In this document: piece after piece, positions 1 to 8,736 of the stretch | Layout of the letters: the number at the start of each line of letters is the position of its first letter | How positions within the stretch are numbered: the stretch's first letter is position 1 | DNA from: Vibrio maritimus | Lineage (GTDB): Bacteria; Pseudomonadota; Gammaproteobacteria; Enterobacterales; Vibrionaceae | DNA length: 64,000 bases | Direction: 5' to 3' | Assembly (NCBI GenBank): GCA_000755425.1 | Contig: BBMT01000009.1 | Location: 1-64,000 of the forward strand | Translations under genes and position numbers: made by a program | The notes under the pieces: generated by a model | What the model was told of the DNA's origin: nothing | The model's input: the letters and a program-made list of their open reading frames with translations, nothing else | Database searches by the model: none

Positions 1-8
1 CTCCGCCA
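1..8 (+). tRNA. 3' end of a tRNA, probably tRNA-Asp (partial)
   Basis: The first eight bases read CTCCGCCA, which matches the acceptor end plus CCA of bacterial tRNA-Asp. A tRNA-Asp followed closely by tRNA-Trp is the classic distal end of some rRNA operons in enteric bacteria and vibrios, so the window probably begins just after an rrn operon. Only eight bases are visible, so other tRNAs ending this way are not excluded. Confidence 0.4.
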
Positions 9-42
9 CTTATTTGAGAGTCGTCTCACTAAATACGAAGAT

Positions 43-106
<64 letters not shown>

Positions 107-119
<13 letters not shown>

Positions 120-312
120 TATTCAAAGGCTCTGACTTAGGTCAGAGCCTTTTTCGTTTTCGCTTTTCCAAAGCAATATGTTGGGATAACTAGGCGTCTC
201 CCTTAATCGCCAGCCCGCTTGGTGGCAAGTCCCATCGAATCTCCGGAATGCCGGCTTAGTCCACCCCCGCCATATCCAAAGGCTCTTACTTAGGTCAGGG
301 CCTTTTTCATTT
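107..312 (+). repeat. Imperfect duplication of the tRNA-Trp 3' end plus terminator
   Basis: About 53 bases covering the last nine bases of the tRNA-Trp body, CCA and the terminator hairpin (107-159) recur at 260-312 with about five differences (offset 153). The second copy keeps the hairpin (AAGGCTCTTAC / GTCAGGGCCTT, weaker) and a T run, so it may act as a back-up terminator. Just before it, TCGAATCTC from the T arm is also echoed (236-244). The second copy looks like the remnant of a duplicated or recombined tRNA end, not an intact tRNA. Confidence 0.75.
126..155 (+). terminator. Rho-independent terminator of the tRNA/rrn transcript
   Basis: AAGGCTCTGAC and GTCAGAGCCTT form an 11-bp perfect stem around the loop TTAG, followed by a run of T. 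It starts six bases after the tRNA-Trp CCA end. Confidence 0.9.
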
Positions 313-386
313 CTGTATTTCTGCATTCTCGAATCTTATCGTTCACTGATATACTCATAATCATCACTAAATACATGGATATGATT

Positions 387-722
387 ATGCCCCATTTACG
401 TTTTAGATCTCTGGAATCAGAGATAGTCAAAACCCTTTCTAGCCCGTTAGTTGACGAGCTTCAACCGCTTATGGACTGCCCTAGAGAAGACTTTACCATT
501 GAGCACATTAGCTCAACGTTTTACTTCGATGGTAAGTTAACTCACGCTTATCCGTTTGTGGAAGTATTGTGGTTTGACCGTGGGCAGGAAGTGAAGGATA
601 AAGTGGCCGCTGTTGTTACGGAACAGATCCGATCTGCTTTGGGTAAAGAGCTCGACGTTGCAGTTATATTCGTCGCACTTGAGCCTGCAAGCTATTACGA
701 CAATGCTAGCCACTACGGTTAA
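387..722 (+). CDS. DUF1904 family protein (tautomerase-like fold)
   Basis: A 111-residue protein beginning MPHLRFRSLE, recognised as the DUF1904 family found in Vibrio and relatives. An in-frame ATG lies 12 bases upstream at 375, but the ATG at 387 is preferred because family members start MPHLRF. From memory, the V. cholerae homologue has been crystallised and classed in the tautomerase/MIF superfamily, whose enzymes use an N-terminal proline. Starting at 387 would expose Pro as residue 1 after Met removal, which fits. No substrate is known. It stands alone after the tRNA region, with no clear promoter and only a weak GGAT ribosome-binding sequence. Confidence 0.8.
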   Translation: MPHLRFRSLESEIVKTLSSPLVDELQPLMDCPREDFTIEHISSTFYFDGKLTHAYPFVEVLWFDRGQEVKDKVAAVVTEQIRSALGKELDVAVIFVALEPASYYDNASHYG

Positions 723-862
723 CTATCTGATTGGTATCACTCTCACAAATGCGACTGGAGAAGTGCTTGGTTGTTGACTATTGTTATCAGTACTTCAGTG
801 GATTAGTCGTTGTTTTCTAGGTTTTATTATTGTCTTACTTAGGACTGTCTACTGCTTGATAG

Positions 863-874
863 GGGGTATTCCCC
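863..874 (+). promoter_or_regulatory. Palindrome covering the ribosome-binding site of the 876 gene
   Basis: GGGG (863-866) and CCCC (871-874) flank TATT. The G run is also the only Shine-Dalgarno sequence for the ATG at 876, which follows the palindrome by one base. In RNA it could fold into a small hairpin that hides the binding site. Confidence 0.45.
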
Positions 875-875
875 T

Positions 876-1208
876 ATGACTTTGGGTAAGGAATACTGTT
901 ATGACAATGATATCATCAAGCAGTTTGCCCGATGGCTGAGAGAGAGGTTCGCGACGGAAAAAGACGGAGTGATCCTAACCAGAGAAGACATTAATCAATT
1001 ATCTGGTAGGCAAAGCTTTACGTTAGGGTTTGTAAACGACATTCACTACGAATTGATGCAACATGGCATTGCCTTTGTGACTGATACAAGCAGAGAGAAA
1101 TTCTATTTGATTCCCATAAACTCTGCGGAAAACTGGCGCAAAAAGCTGGAGATACAGTACGAGAAAGAGCTGTACTGCAATGTGTTCCCAATCGAAAAGT
1201 CTGGGTAA
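876..1208 (+). CDS. Conserved-looking hypothetical protein, 110 aa
   Basis: I do not recognise this protein. It is 110 residues, soluble, with no signal peptide or membrane segment, and mixed in charge. The N-terminal half (IIKQFARWLRERFATEKDG) looks helical. The middle (VILTREDINQLSGRQSFTLGF) resembles a small helix-turn-helix or winged-helix layout, and the C-terminal third is again helical. Start 876 is chosen because a G-rich ribosome-binding run ends nine bases upstream and no other in-frame start fits. A bidirectional terminator follows within three bases of the stop, supporting a real gene. A nucleic-acid-binding role would be speculation. Confidence 0.6.
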   Translation: MTLGKEYCYDNDIIKQFARWLRERFATEKDGVILTREDINQLSGRQSFTLGFVNDIHYELMQHGIAFVTDTSREKFYLIPINSAENWRKKLEIQYEKELYCNVFPIEKSG

Positions 1209-1210
1209 TA

Positions 1211-1237
1211 AAAAAGCCTCCATCTGGAGGCTTTTTT
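1211..1237. terminator. Bidirectional terminator between the 876 gene and yfhL
   Basis: AAAAAGCCTCC and GGAGGCTTTTTT form a long stem with loop ATCT. A-rich and T-rich flanks serve both strands, and the two flanking genes converge on it. Confidence 0.9.
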
Positions 1238-1241
1238 GTGT

Positions 1242-1496
1242 TTAGGCCATGCCTTGGATAATCACGAACTTCTCTAGCAGCTCTTCATCCGTTTCCACAT
1301 GATTTGGGTCGGTGATGATGCATTTCGTGATTGGGCATACCGATTGACAAGTTGGTTTCTCGTAATGGCCTTTGCACTCAGTACACAGAGCAGGATCGAT
1401 TTCAAAAATCTCACTGCCCATAGTAATAGCGCCATTCGGGCATTCCGGGTCACACATATCGCAGTTAATGCACTTGTCAGTAATGAGCAGCGCCAT
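1242..1496 (-). CDS. yfhL: YfhL family 4Fe-4S dicluster ferredoxin
   Basis: An 84-residue ferredoxin starting MALLITDKCINCDMCDPECP. The first cluster motif is CINCDMCDPECP. The second cysteine set (CTECKGHYEKPTCQSVCPITKC) has the expanded spacing typical of the YfhL/Alvin type. It supplies low-potential electrons in the cytosol. It sits six bases downstream of trhP on the same strand, so the two are probably co-transcribed. TrhP makes 5-hydroxyuridine at tRNA wobble position 34, and I recall that yfhL has been genetically linked to this modification in E. coli. The adjacency here agrees with YfhL serving TrhP. The gene is intact and has the usual length. Confidence 0.93.
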   Translation of the reverse strand: MALLITDKCINCDMCDPECPNGAITMGSEIFEIDPALCTECKGHYEKPTCQSVCPITKCIITDPNHVETDEELLEKFVIIQGMA

Positions 1497-1502
1497 GATT
1501 AC

Positions 1503-2878
1503 TTACGTTGGGTTACGTGTATCTTGTCCTGAGTTTAGGTTACGCATCAGTAGTGCGTAGTCCAGATCCAATTCCTCTGGTACTGGAATAAAGACAAAGT
1601 GACCGTTACCTTTTGCGTCATCAATGCTTTCTGACTTGCGGTTTTCCATTACTTCTAGGTTGAAGACAACGTTGCCTTTCGGTGTCATGAGTTCAAGGCT
1701 GTCACCAACGATAAACTTGTTCTTTACTTCAACTTCAGCTAAGTGACCACGGCGTTTACCGGTAAACTCACCAACGAACTGTTGAGAATCTGAAACAGAG
1801 TAACCGTAATCGTAGTTTTGGTAGCTGTCGTGTGTATGGCGACGTAGGAACCTTCAGTGTAACCACGGTGAGCTAGGCTTTCTAGAGTACCCATAAGTGA
1901 CTCATCGAATGGCTTACCAGCAACGGCGTCGTCGATAGCTTTACGGTAAACCTGAGCAGTACGTGCACAGTAGTAAAAAGACTTAGTACGACCTTCGATC
2001 TTAAGTGAGTGAACACCCATCTTCGTCAAGCGCTCTACATGCTGAACAGCACGTAGGTCTTTTGAATTCATGATGTAAGTACCATGCTCATCTTCAAATG
2101 CCGCCATTTTGTCTTCTGGACGGTGGCTTTCAGAAAGCAGAACAACCTCATCAGTTGGCTTGCCACGACCGATAGTCGTCTCTGGACGCTCGTCTACAAC
2201 TTCAACAGGTTGAGCTTCTGGTGTGAACTCTTCAACGATTTGACCTGCGTCGTTCTCTGTTGCTTTTTCAACTTTGTATTCCCAACGACATGCGTTAGTG
2301 CATGTTCCTTGGTTTGGATCGCGTTTGTTGATGTAGCCGGAAAGTAGGCAGCGACCCGAGTACGCCATGCAAAGTGCACCGTGTACGAATACTTCTAGTT
2401 CAGTTTCCGGGCAATGTTCACGGATCTCTTCAATCTCTTCCAGTGACAGCTCACGAGATACGATTACGCGCTCAACGCCATTCGCAGCCCAGAATTTAAC
2501 TGTCGCCCAGTTTACCGCGTTCGCTTGTACAGACAGGTGGATTGGCATTTCAGGGAATGCTTCACGAACCATCATGATTAGACCTGGGTCAGACATGATT
2601 AGGGCGTCAGGACCCATTTCTACCACAGGCTTAAGATCGCGGATGAACGTCTTTAGCTTTGAGTTGTGTGGTTGAATGTTGCATACCACATACAGCTTTT
2701 TGCCTTGTGCGTGAGCTTCATCGATACCGATTTTTAGGTTCTCGTGGTTAAACTCGTTGTTACGAACACGAAGGCTGTAGCGAGGTTGGCCTGCGTATAC
2801 TGCATCTGCGCCGTAAGCGAATGCATAACGCATGTTTTTGAGGCTGCCAGCTGGTGACAGAAGTTCTGGAGTAAACAT
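1503..2878 (-). CDS. trhP: tRNA 5-hydroxyuridine formation protein TrhP (YegQ), U32 peptidase family; one frame break
   Basis: A U32-family protein beginning MFTPELLSPAGSLKNMRYAF with the conserved GADAVYAG motif and the cysteine-rich centre (CLLSGY...GTCTNACRWEY) thought to bind an iron-sulfur cluster. The E. coli homologue catalyses prephenate-dependent hydroxylation of U34 in tRNAs, the first step towards cmo5U/mcmo5U. The frame breaks near 1850, after HRGYTEG. Restoring one T gives a continuous C-terminus (FLRRHTHDSYQNYDYGYSV ... LMTPKGNVVF ... ALLMRNLNSGQDTRNPT) ending at 1503. Corrected length is about 458 residues, normal for the family. The break sits in a TT run and is probably a sequencing error. 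yfhL follows within six bases. Confidence 0.92.
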
Positions 2879-3040
2879 TGCTTTATATCTCTAATCTGAT
2901 TACAAGTCAGTGTTGTGCCACCTAATGGCACTAAGGGGCGCAAATTTTACGCTAGTATGGGGAGATTTCCAAGTTTTGAATCAAGCTCGCTGCTCTAGAA
3001 GTGTCGGTAAGGTTGAGAAGCGAGCTTAGTAAAGAAGGGG

Positions 3041-3948
3041 CTATTGCTTAGGTAGGCCGCCTAGTGCGTCATACAGGTTAGGCAAGAAGGCACCAAATTC
3101 ACCACAAAGAAGTGAGAAGTCTGCGTCGATACGCGCTGCGGCGTCTTCGCGTGGGATATCATCGTTTTGATCCTTCAGCTCGTCGCTGAACTTCAAGCGT
3201 TTGATACTGCCATCATCAGCCAAGACAAATTCGATGCGGTCTTGCCAGTTAAGCGCCAGCTTAGTCACAAACTTGTTAGCTTCAATGTGACCTAGGATCT
3301 CGTCGCTAGACAGCTCTTGTTTCTTACAACGGATAACGCCACCATCTTCGAGAATTGACTTAAGCTCTGCTTCATCAAGAAGGTTAAAGCCAGTTGGTGC
3401 TTCGTTGGTTTTTACCCACTCAGTTAGCGTGTTCTCAATTGGCTGCTCTGGGAATGCTGGAATAACAGGAAGGCTACCCATGGTCTTGCGTAGCAGCGCA
3501 ATCACGTCTTCAGCTTTTTGTAGCTGCTAGCATCAACAATCACAAAGCCTTCTTTTGGCATAATTAGAAGGTGAGTAAGATTGCTGCGGCTAAACGCACG
3601 TGGTAGAAGATCAATGATGATTTCGTCTTTAAGATCGTCTTTCTCTTTCTTCTTCAGAGGGCGACCTTCTTGAGTCTCAAGTGCTTCTACTTTGCTAGCG
3701 AGAGAGTCTTTGATAACCGACGCTGGCAGCATTTTCTCTTCTTTTTTGGCGCACAGTAGAATTCGGTTTTCAGAAACATGGGTCATCATATCGCCATGCT
3801 TACCCAGTGCTGTTACCCAGCCAAACTTCTGCTTGTCTTGGCTACCACAAGGAGTAAAGCGAAACTCTTCAAGCTGCTGCTCTAGCTTATCTGCATTAAA
3901 CTCAAGTTCCTTGTTGAATCGATAGACCAAACAGTTTTTAAACCACAT
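3041..3948 (-). CDS. rdgC: Recombination-associated protein RdgC; one frame break
   Basis: RdgC is a ring-shaped, non-specific DNA-binding protein that restrains RecA-mediated recombination at the nucleoid. The N-terminal part starts MWFKNCLVYRFNKELEF and the C-terminal part ends FLPNLYDALGGLPKQ, both characteristic. The frame breaks at an A5 run (3515-3519 on the plus strand as T5). With six A the junction reads ASSYKKAEDVIALLRKTMG without a stop, giving 302 residues, the usual size. It is transcribed away from phoB. The 194-base gap between rdgC and phoB holds the divergent promoters. Confidence 0.93.
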
Positions 3949-4071
3949 ATTACTCTCACCTTTAGAATAGATAGCTGCACATAATAGGCAATTTTGCTTA
4001 AATTGTCCTAGCTTAAATCTCGATTATCGCAATAGATCTTGTGCGAAAGTTATATTAAAAATTGTTTTCAA

Positions 4072-4089
4072 TGGTCACAAAAGTGTCAT
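4072..4089 (+). promoter_or_regulatory. Putative Pho box upstream of phoB
   Basis: Two heptamers, TGGTCAC (4072-4078) and GTGTCAT (4083-4089), lie exactly 11 bases apart with an A-rich spacer. This is the arrangement of PhoB direct repeats (consensus CTGTCAT-type halves every 11 bp). They are 54-71 bases upstream of the phoB start, consistent with autoregulation of phoBR under phosphate starvation. Inferred by eye. Confidence 0.6.
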
Positions 4090-4142
4090 AATAATTCTTG
4101 ATAATGCATGCAGTTGATTAGATTCCAAAAGGTTATTCAGAT

Positions 4143-4832
4143 ATGTCTAGAAGGATCCTGGTGGTCGAGGATGAAGCACCAATTCGCGAAATGCTGTGTT
4201 TCGTATTAGAGCAGAAAGGCTACCAAGCTGTTGAAGCGGAAGATTACGATACAGCAGTTAACAAACTGGCTGAACCTTTCCCAGATCTTGTGTTGTTAGA
4301 CTGGATGCTACCTGGCGGTTCTGGCATTAATTTTATCAAGCACATGAAACGCGAAGAGCTGACACGCAACATCCCTGTTGTGATGCTTACCGCTCGTGGT
4401 GAAGAAGAAGATAAAGTACGCGGTCTAGAAGTGGGTGCGGATGACTACATCACTAAGCCATTTTCACCAAAAGAGCTGGTTGCTCGCCTTAAGGCGGTGA
4501 TCCGTCGCGTGACACCAACAGCACTTGAAGATGTGATTGATGTGCAAGGCCTCAAGCTAGACCCAGTTTCTCACCGAGTTACTGCGAATGATCAGCCTCT
4601 TGATATGGGGCCGACTGAGTTTAAGATGCTGCACTTCTTTATGACTCACCAAGAGCGCGTCTACAGCCGTGAGCAGCTACTCAACAATGTATGGGGCACC
4701 AACGTTTACGTTGAAGACCGCACTGTTGATGTACACATTCGTCGTCTACGTAAAGCTCTTGAATCAGCAGGTCATGATAAATTGATTCAAACCGTTCGAG
4801 GCGCTGGCTACCGATTCTCAACCAAGGGCTAG
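4143..4832 (+). CDS. phoB: Phosphate regulon response regulator PhoB
   Basis: A 229-residue OmpR/PhoB-type regulator. The receiver domain spans residues 1-120 with acidic pocket E10/D11, phosphoacceptor D53 in LVLLDWMLPGG, T83 and K105 (DYITKPFSPKE). The winged-helix DNA-binding domain spans about 130-229 and ends VDVHIRRLRKAL...TVRGAGYRFS. Phosphorylated by PhoR, it activates genes with Pho boxes, several of which lie in this window. phoR follows after 19 bases in the same transcript. Intact and full length. Confidence 0.98.
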   Translation: MSRRILVVEDEAPIREMLCFVLEQKGYQAVEAEDYDTAVNKLAEPFPDLVLLDWMLPGGSGINFIKHMKREELTRNIPVVMLTARGEEEDKVRGLEVGADDYITKPFSPKELVARLKAVIRRVTPTALEDVIDVQGLKLDPVSHRVTANDQPLDMGPTEFKMLHFFMTHQERVYSREQLLNNVWGTNVYVEDRTVDVHIRRLRKALESAGHDKLIQTVRGAGYRFSTKG

Positions 4833-4851
4833 CATCGAACTGGAGAGGTAA

Positions 4852-6150
4852 ATGGTTGAAAGGTTAACCTGGAAAAAGCTGGCCTGGGAGCTGGCTTTTT
4901 TTTACACCCCATGGATTGTCGTTGGGTGGATATTTGGATACATGCCGTGGCTGCTACTGGTTGCCACGGTTTTGCAGTTGATATGGCACCTACATAATCA
5001 GCTACGCCTGTCTGCTTGGCTCTGGGATGAAAAGCGCCTGACACCACCATCGGGCACAGGCAACTGGGAGTCGTTATTTAACGGCATCTATCGCCTTCAG
5101 CAAAGGCAGCGTCGCAAGCGTAAAGAGCTAACAAACCTTATCCGCCGCTTTAAAAACGGTGCGGAATCGCTTCCTGATGCTGTCGTTGTATTTCGAAGTG
5201 AAGGTAATATCGTTTGGTGTAACAAGCTCGCTCAGCATCTACTAGGATTTCGTTGGCCTGATGATTCGGGGCAGCCTATTTCCAATTTGATCCGCACGCC
5301 TGATTTTATCAAATACATCAGTAAGCAAGACTTCTCTGAACCGTTGGAGATGCGCTCCCCCCTCAATGTTGAGAGAATGCTCGAGCTGCGTATTGTGCCG
5401 TACACAGAAGGTGAACACCTGATGGTAGTGCGTGATGTCAGCCAGCTGAAACAGCTTGAAGGCATGCGTCGTAACTTCTTTGCTAACGTTTCTCACGAGC
5501 TTCGAACGCCAATGACGGTGTTGCAAGGTTACTTGGAGATGACCGAAGACCCAGATATGGTTGTCGGCCCAATGTGGACTAAAGCGCATGGCGTCATGAC
5601 AGAGCAGCTCAACCGCATGAACAGCTTGGTTAATCAACTGCTGACGCTATCTAAAATTGAAGCCGCACCAATGCACGAGCTTGACGAGGTTGTTAATGTG
5701 CCCGCAATGCTAGAAGTGTTAGAGAAAGAAGCCGTGAGCCTAAGCGGTGATGATCAACATAAGATCGCTTTTGATGTCGACAACAGCTTACGCGTGTTTG
5801 GTGATGATGATCAGCTGCGCAGCGCGATTTCAAACCTAGTTTACAACGCAGTGAAATACACGCCTCCTGGCGCTAATGTCAAAGTGCGTTGGTATCAGTC
5901 TTCTCAAGGTGCACATCTAGAGGTTGAAGATACTGGTGATGGCATTGAAGCGCAGCATCTTCACAGATTGACGGAGCGCTTTTATCGTGTTGATAAGGCG
6001 CGATCTCGTGATACTGGCGGCAGTGGACTCGGCTTAGCGATTGTAAAACACGCTCTATCACATCACGATTCGCACTTAGAAATCCACTCTGAAGTAGGTG
6101 TGGGCAGTAAGTTCTCATTCATTTTGCCAGAGCGATTGGTGGTTCAGTGA
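4852..6150 (+). CDS. phoR: Phosphate regulon sensor histidine kinase PhoR
   Basis: A 432-residue membrane histidine kinase. Two hydrophobic segments near the N-terminus (about residues 10-45) anchor it without a sizeable periplasmic domain, as in other PhoR proteins. A PAS domain follows (about 95-200, FKNGAESLPDAVVVF...). The dimerisation/phosphoacceptor box is NFFANVSHELRTPMTVLQGY with His215, and the ATP-binding domain shows N-, D- and G-boxes (NLVYNAVKYTPPG; EDTGDGI; GGSGLGLAIVKHAL). It senses phosphate status through PstSCAB and PhoU and phosphorylates PhoB. Its TGA stop overlaps the pstS ATG (TGATG), implying translational coupling to pstS. Confidence 0.98.
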   Translation: MVERLTWKKLAWELAFFYTPWIVVGWIFGYMPWLLLVATVLQLIWHLHNQLRLSAWLWDEKRLTPPSGTGNWESLFNGIYRLQQRQRRKRKELTNLIRRFKNGAESLPDAVVVFRSEGNIVWCNKLAQHLLGFRWPDDSGQPISNLIRTPDFIKYISKQDFSEPLEMRSPLNVERMLELRIVPYTEGEHLMVVRDVSQLKQLEGMRRNFFANVSHELRTPMTVLQGYLEMTEDPDMVVGPMWTKAHGVMTEQLNRMNSLVNQLLTLSKIEAAPMHELDEVVNVPAMLEVLEKEAVSLSGDDQHKIAFDVDNSLRVFGDDDQLRSAISNLVYNAVKYTPPGANVKVRWYQSSQGAHLEVEDTGDGIEAQHLHRLTERFYRVDKARSRDTGGSGLGLAIVKHALSHHDSHLEIHSEVGVGSKFSFILPERLVVQ

Positions 6151-7132
6151 TGAGAGCTTTTGTAGTGCGTGTTGTTAAAGGGGTAACGTTATTGGGGCTT
6201 AACGGTGCATTGTTGTCTGGTAGTGCTTTGGCGCAGGAACTTCCCAAGTATAATAAGCTCTCTGGTGTATCGGGTAACTTGTCTTCTGTAGGTTCAGATA
6301 CGCTCTCCGGCATGACCACATTATGGCTCGAAGAATTTAAAAACCTTTACCCAAATGTGAATCCTCAGATCCAAGCTTCTGGCTCTTCGACCGCGCCACC
6401 GGCATTGACGGAAGGGACCGCGCAGTTTGGCCCTATGAGCCGAGAGATGCGCACACGTGAAGTGGAGGCGTTTGAGCGCCAATATGGTTACAAGCCAACA
6501 GCGCTTAAAGTCGCTATCGATGCAATTGGGTTGTTTGTTCATACCGACAACCCGATTGGAGGACTGAATTTTAAGCAGCTCGACGCAATTTTCTCTTCAA
6601 CCTTCGCTGTGGTGGAACTGAGTATTTGCGAACTTGGCAGCAGCTAGATATTGAAACGCCTTGGAATGAGCGCGCGATTCAAATCTTTGGCCGTAATTCT
6701 GTATCCGGCACTTATGGTTACTTTAAAGATAAAGCACTGTGTGGCGGCGACTTTAGACGTAATGTTAATGAGCAGCCCGGTTCTGCTTCAGTGGTGCAGT
6801 CGGTCGCTTCATCGATTAATACCATAGGTTACTCTGGGATCGGCTATCAGGTTTCTGGTGCTAAGTTGGTGCCGATTGCCAATCATGGGGAGCAATACGT
6901 ACTTCCGACTCAGGAGAATGTTCAGTCTGGGCACTATCCACTATCGCGCTTTCTCTATGTGTACGTAAATAAAGATCCCAACCGCGCGCTCTCGCCTATT
7001 GAAGAGGCTTATATTCGTTATATTTACTCTCGAGAAGGGCAAAGGATCGTCCAGAAAGATGGCTATGTTCCGGTGAGTCTTGAGTTTGCCAAAGGTGAAC
7101 TGGCCAAGGTCGCTGAACATCGAATAAGCTGA
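6150..7132 (+). CDS. pstS: Phosphate ABC transporter substrate-binding protein PstS; one frame break
   Basis: The start at 6150 overlaps the phoR stop. A signal peptide (VVKGVTLLGLNGALLSGSALA|QE) directs export. Phosphate-loop motifs are VGSDTLSGMTTLW, ASGSSTAPPALTEGT, QFGPMSREM and GRNSVSGTYGYF, matching the PstS-like family II clamp. The frame breaks near 6603. Restoring one base in the TT run joins ...AIFSST to RCGGTEYLRTWQQL and gives about 327 residues. Unlike E. coli, this pstS is coupled to phoBR and separated from pstCAB by the ppk1-ppx operon. It delivers periplasmic phosphate to PstCAB and takes part in PhoR signalling. Confidence 0.93.
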
Positions 7133-7149
7133 TGCCCTAACGGATAAAC

Positions 7150-7176
7150 AAAAAGCGGCCTAATTGCCGCTTTTTT
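7150..7176. terminator. Bidirectional terminator between pstS and ppx
   Basis: GCGGC (155-159 of this kilobase) and GCCGC pair around CTAATT, with A5 before and T6 after. It serves pstS on the plus strand. On the minus strand the ppx stop codon lies inside the hairpin. Confidence 0.85.
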
Positions 7177-8736
7177 CGTTTGAGTAGTCGGTAATATCCA
7201 GGCGTTTAGAACACCAGATTCCAGCTGCTGACTCCCAGTAGATTTGTTCGGTTTGTAAATCCGCTTGCAGCAACTTGTTTTGCTCTAGCCAGTCGCTTTG
7301 GGTACTGGTAAGTGTCCAAGTCTCATCATCGATGGATAGCTCAAGTGGCAGCAGTTCCTCATTGCGCTGACCATTGACGATGATCGCCAAACGCAAAATA
7401 CCAATTAGGCCAACAATGTGCTTTTTCTTGAAGAGAGTGAATTCAGGCAGCTCTTGCAGTTTAAGTGCTTTGCGCTGAAAGCGCGCCAAGGTGGCAAGCA
7501 CCAACTGCTGCTCGCTGTTAAAGCCGGGCATATTAGTATGGTTGAGAATATAGCTCGAGTGACGGTGGAAGGCTTGATAGCTAATGCTCAGTCCGACTTC
7601 GTGAAGCAAGGCACTCCATTCTAATAAGCTGAACAACTCGCTTTTCTTTTTAAGCCCGAGTGACTCGTACACTTGATTCAAAAACTCATGCGCTTGACCT
7701 CGCACTCGTGCAGCGTGCTCAAGATCGACAAAGTGTTTTTTGGCTAAGTTCTCTGCGGTGCGCATACGAATATCAGAGCGCTCAAAACGCTCTTCCATTT
7801 CATACAGCAAGCCTTCACGAAGCGCACCGGCGGAAAAATGCATCTCTTTGATTTTCAAGCTCTCGAAGATCGCGGTGAGAATGGCAACACCGGCCGCAAA
7901 CACAGGTTTACGCTCAGGAGTTAATCCTTGCAGTGCGATATCATCGATACTGTCGAACTCACACAGCTTGTCGATGAGCTTATAAAGACGCTTATTGCTG
8001 ATGATGCCGTCTTCATAGCCAATCCCAACCAGCACCTCTTTGATGGCTTTGATGGTACCAGAGGAGCCAAGCGCCACTTCCCAGCCTTTTTTCTTGTAAC
8101 GCGGGGTTAATGCTTCAAGACGTTGTCTGGCAGAGAGAATGGCTTTGGTAAAGTTTTTAGAGGAAAGCTTACCGTTGGCGAAGTACTTATTGGTATAACT
8201 GACGCAGCCATCTGAGTACTATTAAGCAGCACCGGTTCAAACGCCTTTCCAATGATAAGTTCGGTACTACCACCACCAATATCAACGACCAGTTTGGAGT
8301 TGGACTCGGTTTGCGTATGAGCAACACCGGCATAGATAAGACGTGCTTCTTCTTCACCGGGAATGACTTCAATGGGGAAAGGCAGAACATCGCGAGCTTG
8401 TTGCAAAAAGACGTGGGCATTTGCTGCGATACGAAGAGTATGGGTTGCGGCAATACGAACATTGTCGACCTCGAAGCCTTGTAGACGTTCGGCAAACATC
8501 GCTAGGCACTCTAGGCCTCGCTCCATCGCGGCGTCATCCAAGTTTCCATGTTCATCCAAACCGGAGGCGAGTCTGACGCGTTGCTTGTGCCTGCTAACCA
8601 GTTGTAAGTCTTGATCGACGACTTTGGCGACCACCATGTGAAAGCTGTTTGACCCAAGGTCAATCGCCGCCACATCTTTGGTGATAACGTCGTTGGTTGG
8701 TTGTTCTTTAGTGTTCGTGTCCGTGGTTTGACTCAT
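7160..8736 (-). CDS. ppx: Exopolyphosphatase Ppx/GppA family; one frame break
   Basis: Ppx hydrolyses inorganic polyphosphate from its ends, opposing PPK1. The N-terminal actin-like ATPase fold shows VAAIDLGSNSFHMVVAKV and, near residue 150, VVDIGGGSTELIIG. The C-terminal part contains an HD-type region (ALLHEVGLSISYQAFHRHSSYI). The frame breaks near 8208. One more G in ATGGGCTGC restores STQMGCVSYTNKYFANGKLS and reads through VALGSSGTIKAIKE to the stop, giving about 525 residues, near the normal size. Its start overlaps the end of ppk1 by 29 bases, so synthesis and degradation of polyphosphate are translationally linked. Confidence 0.93.
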
